Numbered from the stretch's first letter, positions 8,477 through 16,446 are shown. The stretch is 40,169 nucleotides of DNA from Fibrobacter sp. (GCA_012515615.1 JAAYYB010000135.1:1-40169); one strand, 5' to 3'. Program-made: numbers and translations. The notes: generated from the letters alone by a model not told the origin.

Positions 8477-8971
8477 TCATAACCTTTGAGTCAGATATTT
8501 GGATAAGAAAAGTGCCTGCCCCTCAGATTCATCCAAAATCGCTCTTTCGAAACCACAATTTTCATAAAGTCGAAGTGCCGATACATTTTTTTCCTGGACT
8601 TCCAACGTAAGCTTGCAGCAGTTTAAAAATTGTGCTTTTTTCTGGATTGCCTCAACTAATTTTTTACCGATACCTTTACGCCTGAATTCCTTTTTTACCG
8701 TGAAGTCGTGAATATTGATGAGCGGACGAGCATAAAAACTGGAGAATCCTAAAAAGCAAATTGCCATTCCGACAAAATCCTGTCCGATACTGGCCAGAAA
8801 TACCATTGAAGTTGGAATTTTGCGCATTTCCGGAATAAGGTCCTTTAAAACGGATTCCGGCAAACTTTTTTTATAGCCTTGCAGATCTAATGCATATAGG
8901 TTTAGTAAAGTCACAATAGCATTTTGGTGCGTTTGATCAGTTAAATCAGCTTCTTGAATTTTGATTTCCAT
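8477..8971 (-). CDS. GNAT-family N-acetyltransferase
   Basis: A 164-residue single-domain GNAT. The acetyl-CoA pyrophosphate loop is visible as RRKGIGKKLVEAI after the conserved strand INIHDFTVKKEF, and the C-terminal motif is NVSALRLYENCGFER. Such proteins transfer an acetyl group from acetyl-CoA to an amine; the acceptor cannot be told from sequence. The gene is AT-rich relative to the central cluster and lies 87 bases downstream of the outer-membrane protein gene on the same strand, so the two may share a transcript. Confidence 0.85.
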   Translation of the reverse strand: MEIKIQEADLTDQTHQNAIVTLLNLYALDLQGYKKSLPESVLKDLIPEMRKIPTSMVFLASIGQDFVGMAICFLGFSSFYARPLINIHDFTVKKEFRRKGIGKKLVEAIQKKAQFLNCCKLTLEVQEKNVSALRLYENCGFERAILDESEGQALFLSKYLTQRL

Positions 8972-9058
8972 TTTTCTTCTTTCTTCAGGCGTGGGCTCTT
9001 GGTTTATTTCTTAGAGTGGCCAGTGGCCGCATAACTTCATGCATTCCGCCCCATCTTT

Positions 9059-9907
9059 TTATTGTGGTTTAAATCTGTATCCAACAGAAAGAGAAACAGG
9101 CGAAGGAATATTATTAAACGGCTTTGTATATCCGGGGTTGATTCCAACTGATAAATTTAGAAAAAAAGGTATTCTCCTCCCAAGCAGTGATAAACCCGTA
9201 TGAATCGATAAATCTGTACCGTTATAATTAACGTTTTCTGTTTCTGTATAATTCCATCTGTTTTCAGAGTAATAAGAACCGTTTTGAATGAAATGGTCCT
9301 GGTGATAAAAAACTGAAAAGGAAAGAAAAGGTTCGATAATTCCGAATAATTTAGAAATACGTACTTTCAACTGGTACGATAAGATTGAATTCAGATTTGT
9401 CTGATAGAAAACATCTGTATGCAGATCAGTTTCATAAACTGAATGCCCTTGGCCATTTTTTAATACAGGTGATTCTGATCGGTTAAGGCCAAGGAAATGA
9501 AAACCCGGTGAAATTGCAATGCAGGTCAAGCCTGCCAAGGGGATTGAAAAATCATAGATGTAATTTATGCCAATATTCACTTTATTTTGCCAATCATCAA
9601 ATCCATAATAACCACCGTCAATTTGAATCTGATTTCTGCCGATTAATCGAAAAATTATGAATAAATTGCTTTCGGCTACGGTTGGAATATTACCAAGCAA
9701 GCCGTTGTGGTAAAAACCATTCAAACCGCCATTAATTCCCAGAATAAATTTAAATGAAGAATCAGAAGGGGTCGGGCAGAAATAGTCACTTGTTTGGCCC
9801 AGATATGTTCTGTGATTTTTTGGAACAGAATATCCTGTCAATTCAGCGAATAACGGAGTGTTTGTTATAAGCGTAACCAGAATAATTTTAAACAAGCATT
9901 TCTGCAT
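9059..9907 (-). CDS. Putative outer-membrane beta-barrel protein
   Basis: A 282-residue protein with a clear signal peptide (about residues 1-21, MQKCLFKIILVTLI..PLFAE). The rest alternates hydrophobic and polar residues, rich in Tyr, Asn and Gly, with repeated strand-turn patterns (GGYYGFDDWQNKVNIGINYIY, split over two strands; FLNLSVGINPG; SLSVGYRFKPQ). The C-terminal strand with aromatic residues at the end is typical of outer-membrane barrels. I do not recognise a specific family or cargo. It is transcribed away from the CsgG-like gene at 10307 and its AT-rich composition matches that neighbour, which suggests one accessory block. Confidence 0.6.
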   Translation of the reverse strand: MQKCLFKIILVTLITNTPLFAELTGYSVPKNHRTYLGQTSDYFCPTPSDSSFKFILGINGGLNGFYHNGLLGNIPTVAESNLFIIFRLIGRNQIQIDGGYYGFDDWQNKVNIGINYIYDFSIPLAGLTCIAISPGFHFLGLNRSESPVLKNGQGHSVYETDLHTDVFYQTNLNSILSYQLKVRISKLFGIIEPFLSFSVFYHQDHFIQNGSYYSENRWNYTETENVNYNGTDLSIHTGLSLLGRRIPFFLNLSVGINPGYTKPFNNIPSPVSLSVGYRFKPQ

Positions 9908-10306
9908 TCTTGTTCGGCCTTCTCTATTATGCCCTATAGTTCCGGGTGCATAAGTTAGGTAATATAGTAGAAGGAAAGCTGTACTATGAAGAGACTCTTG
10001 TTAATAATCTCATAATTTTACCACTGTCATTAATTGAGAATTCCGTGAAAAACTATGATTTCCCAATCATTTTGCGATTGATCAGTAAATTCAACACTGA
10101 CTATTGTTTATTTCAAAAAATTATTGAAAAAAATGTCAACCCTTGCATATAAGACTGTCTTTACCTATATTAACCTGTTGTGTTTTTGTCAATAAAGTAT
10201 GTTATAATATGTCTTTATTCCAGTAAATTCATATATCTTATTGCTGCGTTTCAATCGATCCTTTAGTAAATACCTTTTTACAGATGTTAAAGACAATCGA
10301 GGTCAT
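9908..10306. promoter_or_regulatory. AT-rich divergent intergenic region with a TATAAT box
   Basis: About 400 bases separate the minus-strand barrel gene from the plus-strand CsgG-like gene. A perfect TATAAT at 10203-10208 is the best -10 candidate for the plus-strand gene; possible -35 words (TTGTGT or TGTGTT, 18-19 bases upstream) are poor. The small open frame 9946-10152 has no ribosome site or recognisable protein. Confidence 0.4.
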
Positions 10307-12493
10307 ATGTCCGGAAAATTAGTTTGTATTTCAGTGATGTTATTTATGGCTTCAGCCCTGAATTCAGATGCAAAAAATGCCACGATAACAACTAATAATG
10401 GCAAAGTGTTTACAGGTATAGTAATCCGCGAAGACCCCAATTCATACCTGCTTTTTACCGGAGGAAGCCACCTGACCATTTACAAGCATATCATTGCAAA
10501 TGCTGTGTTTTCAGAGGGTGACTCACTTCTGGCTCCTGTGAAAGATTCTTCTTTTTCTAATCAACAACAGAACCTGGTGCCGTCAGTTTCAACAGCCCCA
10601 GATTCACCATCAATCCAATCTCCTGACCTGCCGAATGATAATAACGAGAATAATTCACTTGCGTATACGAAAGCAGATTGCATTCTTCTTCCATTTGAAG
10701 GTTCGACACTTGACCAGGCAATTCTTGATTCACTTCAAAAATCGTATATTTCAAAAATTGGGGTGATAGCTCCAACATACCAGATAGTATTACGCAATGA
10801 CAATAATTTCTCAAATGTTGCCCGACTTGGATTGCGTGTGACACTTAATAAAGTTGATCAGTGGATTTGTTCGATTACAATGTTTGATTTTTCCACTTCA
10901 GCAGTAGAATTTACCCGCAATTATCAGGCAATGTCTCCATCTGAAGCAGTATCCTTTGCGGCTGATGGTTTTGTAAAGGACTATCTGGAGTCTACAAAAA
11001 CTGTTTCTGAAGCGGTCTTAAAAGAACAAGCGGTAAATATAACAACTGCGGCAGCTTTGGAAGGAAGAAATGTTGACAGCACCACAGTTTCTGTTCTTCC
11101 TGCGACAAGTGCCGACATCGCTTCTGATATAATTGATGTGCTCACTGCCGATCTACGTCAAGGTCTTGGGGAAACCGATGCTTTTTCGGTAATGGCAAGG
11201 GATGAAATGGAAGAGATACTTAAAGAGCAGGCTTTTCAACTCAGCGGTGCCTGCGATGAATTAACATGCGCAGTTCAGGCTGGGCAGGTGATAGGTGTTT
11301 CCCGTATTGTCGCAACTAAGCTTTCCCGTACGGGTAAGAATAAATTTGCCGCATCGGTCAGCTTGATTGATGTTACTACTGGCTCTATAGTAATCACGGC
11401 ATCAGAAGAACGCTCCGGAGAGATGTATCCCACGCTTAAAAGAATTCTTACCAACTGTGCAACCGTACTTGCGAATAAACCAAACAGTGACCACCAAACA
11501 TATATTATTGAACAGGAAAAGGCGCTGCAGCGTAAAAAAGAATTTGAAAAACGTAAAGAAAAGCGACTTTCCATTGCCATTGCCGGAGGCTGCGGATACC
11601 CTGTATTTATTGCTTCTGAAGATCCTGACGAAAAACTTAGGAAATACTATAATAAAGCACTGCCAACGCTTAAGGACATCAATATCACAGAGCCTGGTTA
11701 CACAATTTCCCCCAAATCACTTACACCAGATGTTTCTTTACGATTGGGTCTGAAGTTAGGACGCAAAATGGTCGTTTCAGTCCTTGCAGATTATCAACAC
11801 GCAAATTGGGAGCACAACGAGCTGTCACTCCATTTCACAAGCGATATCCAGGATACTGTGGGGAGCAGGGTTGATCACCGCTTTGGTCCGACCGAAAAAA
11901 AATCTTATGAATACAACTCATGGAATAATATCTCTGGTGGCATTGGACTGCGGGTTCCTTTTCTCGAAAGCCGGGTGGTGAATGCCGGTGTTGCATTGGG
12001 GGGGCAGTATGTACACGGTGTATATCAAGTTAAATATTACGAAAACAGGATTGATAACTGGGTATGGGAAAGCAGTTACTCTGAAGGACCGTTTATCCCA
12101 CAGGGTATGTTAAGAGATAACATACTTGTTGACACTTATGTAAAGCTAAGGGGAAACGGTTTCGGGGGTAGAGTCAGTGGCTTTTTTGAATGGAATCTCA
12201 GCCCTTCAGTTGGATTGAATCTTGAAGCCGAATTATTCAGTAATTTTATTTACGGATATAAAGGCAAGATGACGGTTAATAGTCAAATGATTAGTGCAAC
12301 ATATATTGTGCCGGAGAAAGTTACTACCGCATCGGATGATTACAAGGTTGAAATGCTGGAATATTCCAATGAATACGGTGACAAGACATCTGGAATATTC
12401 CGTACTGACCAGAAGCACCCGGCAGACGCGAAGCCATTTTTCAAAGAGTTTTCTACTATCAGGCTGAGTCTGGCTGTTACCATGTATTTTTAA
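10307..12493 (+). CDS. CsgG-like domain fused to an outer-membrane beta-barrel
   Basis: A 728-residue exported protein. The longer frame opens with TTG at 10241, but GAGG lies five bases before the ATG at 10307 and a signal peptide follows it (MSGKLVCISVMLFMASALNS). Order: a small beta domain (about 25-70, NNGKVFTGIVIRED), a Ser/Pro/Asn-rich linker, a first TolB/CsgG-like region (about 122-235), a clearer CsgG-like region (about 258-390) with EMEEILKEQAFQLSGACDE and AGQVIGVSRIV, a basic helix (KKEFEKRKEKR), then about 300 residues of barrel-like strands ending LSLAVTMYF. CsgG-type domains assemble in the periplasm or outer membrane for secretion in curli systems. The lipoprotein gene begins 22 bases downstream and probably works with it. 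Confidence 0.7.
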   Translation: MSGKLVCISVMLFMASALNSDAKNATITTNNGKVFTGIVIREDPNSYLLFTGGSHLTIYKHIIANAVFSEGDSLLAPVKDSSFSNQQQNLVPSVSTAPDSPSIQSPDLPNDNNENNSLAYTKADCILLPFEGSTLDQAILDSLQKSYISKIGVIAPTYQIVLRNDNNFSNVARLGLRVTLNKVDQWICSITMFDFSTSAVEFTRNYQAMSPSEAVSFAADGFVKDYLESTKTVSEAVLKEQAVNITTAAALEGRNVDSTTVSVLPATSADIASDIIDVLTADLRQGLGETDAFSVMARDEMEEILKEQAFQLSGACDELTCAVQAGQVIGVSRIVATKLSRTGKNKFAASVSLIDVTTGSIVITASEERSGEMYPTLKRILTNCATVLANKPNSDHQTYIIEQEKALQRKKEFEKRKEKRLSIAIAGGCGYPVFIASEDPDEKLRKYYNKALPTLKDINITEPGYTISPKSLTPDVSLRLGLKLGRKMVVSVLADYQHANWEHNELSLHFTSDIQDTVGSRVDHRFGPTEKKSYEYNSWNNISGGIGLRVPFLESRVVNAGVALGGQYVHGVYQVKYYENRIDNWVWESSYSEGPFIPQGMLRDNILVDTYVKLRGNGFGGRVSGFFEWNLSPSVGLNLEAELFSNFIYGYKGKMTVNSQMISATYIVPEKVTTASDDYKVEMLEYSNEYGDKTSGIFRTDQKHPADAKPFFKEFSTIRLSLAVTMYF

Positions 12494-12515
12494 TACCAAA
12501 TATAAGGAATTCATC

Positions 12516-13364
12516 ATGAAACGAATTATTGTTATAGCATATGTAAATTTATTGCTGATGGCGGGGTGCAGCGAAGTGACATCGCCTTTTTCATTACCAC
12601 AGCATGTTGCAAAGGTTGGACTTGTCAAAGTTTATGAAGGCAGTCGATTGGTTGACACTGTAAAAAATATATCCATCAGCCTCGGTATGAGTCATAAGAC
12701 AATAACCTCTTTGTTAGGTAGCCCGATAACCGGACTTGCTGAACAGTACCAGCCGGTTTCACCTTCGATCGCACAGGAATTTTATCGAATGGGTGGTGGT
12801 GAAATCTGTGTTACTTTTACATCCGCGGCTAAAACTGCTGCAGCAGGTATCCAATATCTTTCTGATAATTTTTCAACAGTTAATAGTAATATCACTTATT
12901 GGAAAAGAAAATCAGACCTTCTTCGTGCTTATGGGAGACCAGCCGATGACACAACTGGAAGCATTGCATTATACCGCAAAGAAGGGGTTCTTTTTAGTCT
13001 TAATAAAAAAATTGACAGAATTACTAATGTAATGATATTGAAAGCTCAGTCATCGGTATCTAGTGGCGGCAGCTCAAGTGATGAATCAGAAGATAGTGAC
13101 TCAAGTGTTGGATCAGAAGATAGTGATTCAAGTGTTGGATCAGAAGATAGTGACTCAAGTGTTGGATCAGAAGATTGTGACTCAAGTGTTGGATCAGAAG
13201 ATAGTGACTCAAGTGTTGGATCAGAAGATAGTGACTCAAGTGTTGGATCAGAAGATAGTGACTCAAGTGTTGGATCAGAAGATAGTGACTCAAGTGTTGA
13301 ATCAGAAGATAGTGACTCAAGTGTTGAATCAGAAGACGACAGTTCAATTATGGAATCAGAATAG
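12516..13364 (+). CDS. Lipoprotein with C-terminal tandem SED-S-DSSVG repeats
   Basis: A 282-residue predicted lipoprotein: signal sequence ending LLLMAGC, lipidated Cys at 18. Residues about 40-170 form a globular part (LGMSHKTITSLLGSPITG recalls the small lipoproteins of the SmpA/BamE style, but the match is weak). From about residue 188 the protein is a highly acidic tail of nine exact-length 9-residue repeats (SEDSDSSVG, one with Cys for Ser, two ending E) and a degenerate tenth, similar in look to the Ser-Asp stalks of surface proteins. AAGGA precedes the start and the CsgG-like gene ends 22 bases before, so they form an operon. The function is unknown; a calcium-binding or extended spacer tail is a guess from composition. 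Confidence 0.7.
   Translation: MKRIIVIAYVNLLLMAGCSEVTSPFSLPQHVAKVGLVKVYEGSRLVDTVKNISISLGMSHKTITSLLGSPITGLAEQYQPVSPSIAQEFYRMGGGEICVTFTSAAKTAAAGIQYLSDNFSTVNSNITYWKRKSDLLRAYGRPADDTTGSIALYRKEGVLFSLNKKIDRITNVMILKAQSSVSSGGSSSDESEDSDSSVGSEDSDSSVGSEDSDSSVGSEDCDSSVGSEDSDSSVGSEDSDSSVGSEDSDSSVGSEDSDSSVESEDSDSSVESEDDSSIMESE
13086..13328 (+). repeat. 27-bp tandem repeat, nine copies, in frame
   Basis: Nine consecutive 27-base units beginning TCAGAAGATAGTGACTCAAG fill 243 bases with very few substitutions (one A-to-T change gives Cys; the last two units carry GAA for GGA). The unit is a multiple of three, so copy changes would lengthen or shorten the lipoprotein tail without breaking the frame. A tenth, degenerate unit follows at 13329. 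Confidence 0.95.
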
Positions 13365-13495
13365 ACCTCCTCTATTGTAAAGCCGTTGCCCTTCTATTCA
13401 TTCAATAGAAATTAATCCGGTATGTCAGGAAGATATAACTGGGTTCTTCCTGGCACAACACCTACACCTAACGGTTATAATGTATCTGGCGTGCA

Positions 13496-14299
13496 TTGTA
13501 CTTCAATGACAGTATGGATCTCTGCTCGAGAAAAGACTTAAGTGACTCTCCAAAAATATGTTACAAAGACCGCCTTTTTATTAACAAATTCTGCGGCTAC
13601 GCCAACGGCAATTGGACAACGGGGCGTTGCGGATGGACCCACATGCCACCCAACACCGACCAGCATTATATCTATGACGATACGACCCGCGTCCTCAGCG
13701 ACTGTGAAGACTGGCAACCCGACGGCACCGGGCAAAAGAAGAGCGTCAATGTCGATACCTGGAGGTCCTTAACTTATGCATACCCGCCGGAAGATAGCGG
13801 GTGGACGCCAGCGGAATCACCATATAGCCTTAACTTCTGCAAAACAGACTGCAATTTTTATGTATATTGGCGGCAGAACATTCCCGGCCGTGGCGTCACA
13901 ATTCCATACCAGAGCGACAAGGAAATCACGAACTGGTGGCAGTTTATAGGCGCTTGGGATTCAACTTTAAACACCGATGGAGGGCTGTGGAAACTCCAAA
14001 CAAGTACTAAGGCGACTAATACGGCAAGGTCATCAAATGGTTTGCAGGTAGGCTTTTTCAATGGCCAGCTCCAGTACGGTATCGGTAGCAGAAGTGATAT
14101 CTCAATCGAGATTTATGACTTGAAAGGCCGAATCGTTTTTTCTCGCAATATCCGTGATGTTTCTGCCGGGTATCACGTGCTGAATTTGTCGGGTCACGCA
14201 TCGACCATTTTGCCGTCGAGTGGTTCTTATATAGTATCGATTAAATCCGGGACTGGTGACAAAAATATGTGCGTGCGAAAACGGATTGTTAAATTTTAA
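13496..14299 (+). CDS. Remnant of a secreted protein with C-terminal sorting-like domain
   Basis: A 267-residue open frame without signal peptide, beginning at a TTG with no ribosome site and preceded by an in-frame TAA (13478). Residues about 30-180 are rich in Trp, Cys and Tyr (NGNWTTGRCGWTHMPP, FYVYWRQNIPG), like extracellular carbohydrate-active or binding proteins, but I do not recognise a family. Residues about 190-267 form a beta domain (ISIEIYDLKGRIVFSRNI..SGSYIVSIKSG) like the T9SS/Fibrobacter C-terminal domains, similar in kind to the GH9 tail. A short frame just upstream (13422-13541) encodes SGRYNWVLPGTTPTPNGYN and overlaps it in another frame, so the gene seems to have lost its N-terminal part through frameshift and deletion. 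Its GC content is higher than the flanking lipoprotein gene. Confidence 0.5.
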   Translation: MYFNDSMDLCSRKDLSDSPKICYKDRLFINKFCGYANGNWTTGRCGWTHMPPNTDQHYIYDDTTRVLSDCEDWQPDGTGQKKSVNVDTWRSLTYAYPPEDSGWTPAESPYSLNFCKTDCNFYVYWRQNIPGRGVTIPYQSDKEITNWWQFIGAWDSTLNTDGGLWKLQTSTKATNTARSSNGLQVGFFNGQLQYGIGSRSDISIEIYDLKGRIVFSRNIRDVSAGYHVLNLSGHASTILPSSGSYIVSIKSGTGDKNMCVRKRIVKF

Positions 14300-14367
14300 A
14301 CTCTTGTTCAGGAGTGGGTAATAACAGGAGCTTGGCGGAACTCTATATAGCTTGTTTACATTGAATA

Positions 14368-14400
14368 CGGAAACTTGAATGGTAACCATTCAAGTTTCTG
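14368..14400. terminator. Bidirectional hairpin terminator
   Basis: GAAACTTGAATGG (14370-14382), loop TAA, CCATTCAAGTTTC (14386-14398): a perfect 13-bp stem, extendable by a G-U and a C-G pair. It lies between convergent transcripts (13496 plus and dodecin minus). Mixed T/C bases follow on the plus strand. Confidence 0.75.
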
Positions 14401-14445
14401 TTTAAATCTCTCTTTCAGCCTGTGGAATTGTCCTGGTAGACAAAA

Positions 14446-14655
14446 TTATTCTCTATCCACCTCAAAAGACAGCTTCAGAGTAACCTGCCATTTATCAACA
14501 TGGTTGTTGTCGATATGTCCGCGCAGGTCGGTGATTTCAAACCATTTCATGTTTCTGATAGTCTTGGCAGAAAGGGAGATGGCGTTTCTTACAGCATCTT
14601 CGATACTGTCTGGAGATGTGCCTGTGAGCTCGACTGTTTTGTAAACATTTTCCAT
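14446..14655 (-). CDS. Dodecin (flavin-binding storage protein)
   Basis: A 69-residue protein with the complete dodecin pattern: VYKTVELTGTSPDSIEDAV, a helix, then AKTIRNMKWFEITDLRGHID and a final strand WQVTLKLSFEV. The Trp in MKWFE is the residue that stacks on flavin in known dodecins. Dodecins form hollow 12-mers that bind flavin (or flavin-related ligands) and buffer free flavin and its photochemistry. An AGGAGG overlapping the stop codon of the upstream DUF1328 gene drives its translation. It is the last gene of the minus-strand stress-type operon and ends close to the strong hairpin at 14368-14400. Confidence 0.92.
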   Translation of the reverse strand: MENVYKTVELTGTSPDSIEDAVRNAISLSAKTIRNMKWFEITDLRGHIDNNHVDKWQVTLKLSFEVDRE

Positions 14656-14658
14656 TTT

Positions 14659-14832
14659 TTACCTCCTGATATCTTTTGTGGCAATTAGGAATATAAAGGA
14701 AAATAGTAAAAGGGCGAGAGAGAGGAGAAAGAGAATCCTTGAGATTCCGGCAAATGCGGCGGCCTTTTGGCTGAATGCCATAAATCCGGTGATGGCACTG
14801 ATAATAAAGAACAGGATTATCCAGTTGATCAT
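14659..14832 (-). CDS. Small DUF1328/YtjA-like membrane protein
   Basis: A 57-residue membrane protein. It begins MINWIILFFIISAITGFMAF and contains a second hydrophobic segment (ILFLLSLALLLFSFIFLI) with AAAFAGISR between them. This is the DUF1328/UPF0391 pattern of E. coli YtjA: two transmembrane helices joined by an AGxAK/R-type loop. The function is unknown; these genes are typically found with osmotic- and oxidative-stress genes. Its ATG (14832-14830) overlaps the TGA of the rhodanese gene (ATGA), implying translational coupling, and its own stop is embedded in the ribosome site of dodecin. Confidence 0.85.
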   Translation of the reverse strand: MINWIILFFIISAITGFMAFSQKAAAFAGISRILFLLSLALLLFSFIFLIATKDIRR

Positions 14833-15695
14833 ATTTTATCAACCGGGCCTGGACCGGTTGTAGTCGGGTTTTCAGGGTGAGTGCACCACTCGGTGAATGA
14901 ACCCTCGAAGATTTTTACATCCGGGTAATTCAGAAGATATTTGAGTACAAGGAAAGCCGATGTGGCCTCTCGTCCGGTGCCGCAGTAGAGGATAACACTT
15001 TTATCGGGGAAGACTTTGCGGGTCTGCAGAAGTTCTTCAATCTGTGGCCGGGGACGCAGGAGCCTGGGGTTGTCGTGGTTCATCAGTACCCGCCAGGGGA
15101 GGTTGACAGCGCCGGGGATGTGTCCCGGTTTTGACCACATCGCCCTTCCCTCATATATTACTCTTGGCCGTACGTCCACGACGGTCGTGTTTTTGTTGTT
15201 TCGAATTTCGCAGAACTGTTTATAAGTAAGAAAGAGATCATTCTGAATAGAGAGTTTAAAATCGGATGGGGAAGTTCCAGGGAATTCCTTTGAGGTATTG
15301 AAACCCTCCTGGGTCCACTTTTCCAGTCCGCCGTCAAGAATAAGGATATGGGATGATCCGAAACGGGCGAGGCTGTAGGCGATCATGCTCTGCTCAAGAC
15401 CATCACCGGTTTTTGAGAACACACCGTTTCCGCCGTAGACCGCGATGCTCTTGTCGCTTTTAAGGCCGGCCAGGGAAAAAAGATTAGCGATACACTCGGG
15501 TGGGCTGTAATGGGTGGGGAGGTTTCCGCTGAAGGCCCGCAGATGGTTTTCGTTAAAATAGACTGCCCCTTCTATGTGAGCCTTGATGTAGTCGTGAACA
15601 TCGGGCTGGCAGTCGATAATTGACAGATCGGGGTTGTGGAGGTTTTCATTCAGCCATTTGGGATTAATCCACTCTACATTCGGTAAGTTCATCAT
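14829..15695 (-). CDS. Two-domain rhodanese-type sulfurtransferase
   Basis: A 288-residue tandem-rhodanese protein of the thiosulfate/3-mercaptopyruvate sulfurtransferase class. The N-terminal domain (about 1-135) is the inactive type (DCQPDVHDYIKAHIEGA, no catalytic Cys). The C-terminal domain (about 155-285) has VVDVRPRVIYEG and the active loop YCGTGREAT with C238, which carries the persulfide. The loop CGTGRE resembles thiosulfate-specific enzymes more than CGSGVT-type mercaptopyruvate enzymes, so thiosulfate:cyanide or thiosulfate:thiol transfer is more likely. AGGAG lies five bases before the start. It follows the DUF892 gene by 24 bases and overlaps DUF1328 by four. Confidence 0.9.
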   Translation of the reverse strand: MMNLPNVEWINPKWLNENLHNPDLSIIDCQPDVHDYIKAHIEGAVYFNENHLRAFSGNLPTHYSPPECIANLFSLAGLKSDKSIAVYGGNGVFSKTGDGLEQSMIAYSLARFGSSHILILDGGLEKWTQEGFNTSKEFPGTSPSDFKLSIQNDLFLTYKQFCEIRNNKNTTVVDVRPRVIYEGRAMWSKPGHIPGAVNLPWRVLMNHDNPRLLRPRPQIEELLQTRKVFPDKSVILYCGTGREATSAFLVLKYLLNYPDVKIFEGSFTEWCTHPENPTTTGPGPVDKI

Positions 15696-15719
15696 GATCT
15701 CCTGTTTCAGTAATCGGTT

Positions 15720-16226
15720 CTAAGGGGATGTGGAGTTGAGTCCGGTGCTGAAAAAGCCGCCTTTTTCCAGACTCGTAAGCTGCATCTGGACCTCGTTTTC
15801 ACGGTCAAGGATCTCCTGGAGCAGATCGGCAATGTCGCTGTAGCCAAGTTCCCGGGCGAATGTTCGCACTGAGCCGTAGCCGCTTATTTCATAGTGTTCC
15901 ACTTTTTGCGCTTCTGCAATCAGGGCGGCATCTTTTACCGCAGGGTCGCCTTGGAGTTCGATGATTTTTCGGCTCTCTTTGATAAGCCCCTCTATGCCTT
16001 CGCAGCCCTGGTGGTCGTGGCTGATTGAGAGTCGATGGAAGATCTCATCAAGGAGTTTGAACTGTTTTTCTGTGGTAATGTGGTGCTCTTTGAGGGTTTT
16101 GATGAGATCTGGGGACGATGCGCAGCGGGCCATCTTCGGGAGAAGCTCCAGTATCTGCTGCTGCGCGCAGTAGAGGTGTTGGAGCTGATCCACTAAAAGA
16201 TCCTGAAGAGTATCGAGCCTTATCAA
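15720..16226 (-). CDS. DUF892/YciE-type ferritin-like protein
   Basis: A 168-residue four-helix protein of the YciE/DUF892 family (ferritin-like fold). Hallmarks: DTLQDLLVDQLQHLYCAQQQ at the start, LKEHHITTEKQFKLLDEIF, EAQKVEHYEISGYGSVRTFA and DLLQEILDRENE, with the Glu/His pairs that bind two metal ions in the known structures. A longer open frame reaches 16436, but AGGAGG (16239-16234) sits seven bases before the TTG at 16226 and the family's usual length (~165) fits this start. YciE-like genes respond to osmotic and general stress in enterobacteria; the biochemical role is unsettled. First gene of the stress operon, with a sigma-54-like promoter upstream. Confidence 0.88.
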   Translation of the reverse strand: MIRLDTLQDLLVDQLQHLYCAQQQILELLPKMARCASSPDLIKTLKEHHITTEKQFKLLDEIFHRLSISHDHQGCEGIEGLIKESRKIIELQGDPAVKDAALIAEAQKVEHYEISGYGSVRTFARELGYSDIADLLQEILDRENEVQMQLTSLEKGGFFSTGLNSTSP

Positions 16227-16276
16227 AATGGAACCTCCTGTCACCCTGTTTAACCCCTTACTCACTAATAAAATTA

Positions 16277-16292
16277 GGCAAAGCGGGTGCCA
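16277..16292 (-). promoter_or_regulatory. Sigma-54 (-24/-12) promoter candidate for the stress operon
   Basis: On the minus strand the sequence is TGGCACCCGCTTTGCC, matching the RpoN consensus TGGCACG-N4-TTGC at ten of eleven defined positions, with exact GG-N10-GC spacing. Transcription would begin near 16266, leaving a 40-base leader that contains the AGGAGG of the DUF892 gene. Confidence 0.65.
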
Positions 16293-16430
16293 CATTTGAG
16301 GGCGTCTCAGGTGCTCAGAGAAAGAGTTTTTTCCCATATTGAGAAAAGAAGGGAAAGAAGTGCGGTTGTTTTCCAGCATGGCAGAGGAGAAGAGAAAATG
16401 TAAGTACCTGAAATAACGGGTTGCCCTTTG

Positions 16431-16446
16431 TGGCATGATTCTTGCC
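16431..16446 (+). promoter_or_regulatory. Sigma-54 (-24/-12) promoter candidate for the glycan cluster
   Basis: TGGCATGATTCTTGCC matches TGGCACG-N4-TTGC at ten of eleven defined positions with exact GG-N10-GC spacing. The predicted start is near 16457, 45 bases before the ATG of the first epimerase. It faces away from a second candidate at 16277-16292. No enhancer-binding-protein gene is in the window. Confidence 0.55.

Noticed and set aside
9946-10152. 68-codon frame upstream of the CsgG-like gene
   Set aside because: No ribosome site, AT-rich random-looking protein, and it overlaps the likely promoter.
13060-13380. Long alternative frames over the tandem repeat (plus and minus strands)
   Set aside because: They are automatic by-products of a 27-bp repeat without stops; the lipoprotein frame has start, lipobox and operon context.
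14537-14863. Alternative frames on both strands over the DUF1328 region
   Set aside because: The 57-residue minus-strand frame has the recognised two-helix DUF1328 pattern and coupling to both neighbours; the others do not.
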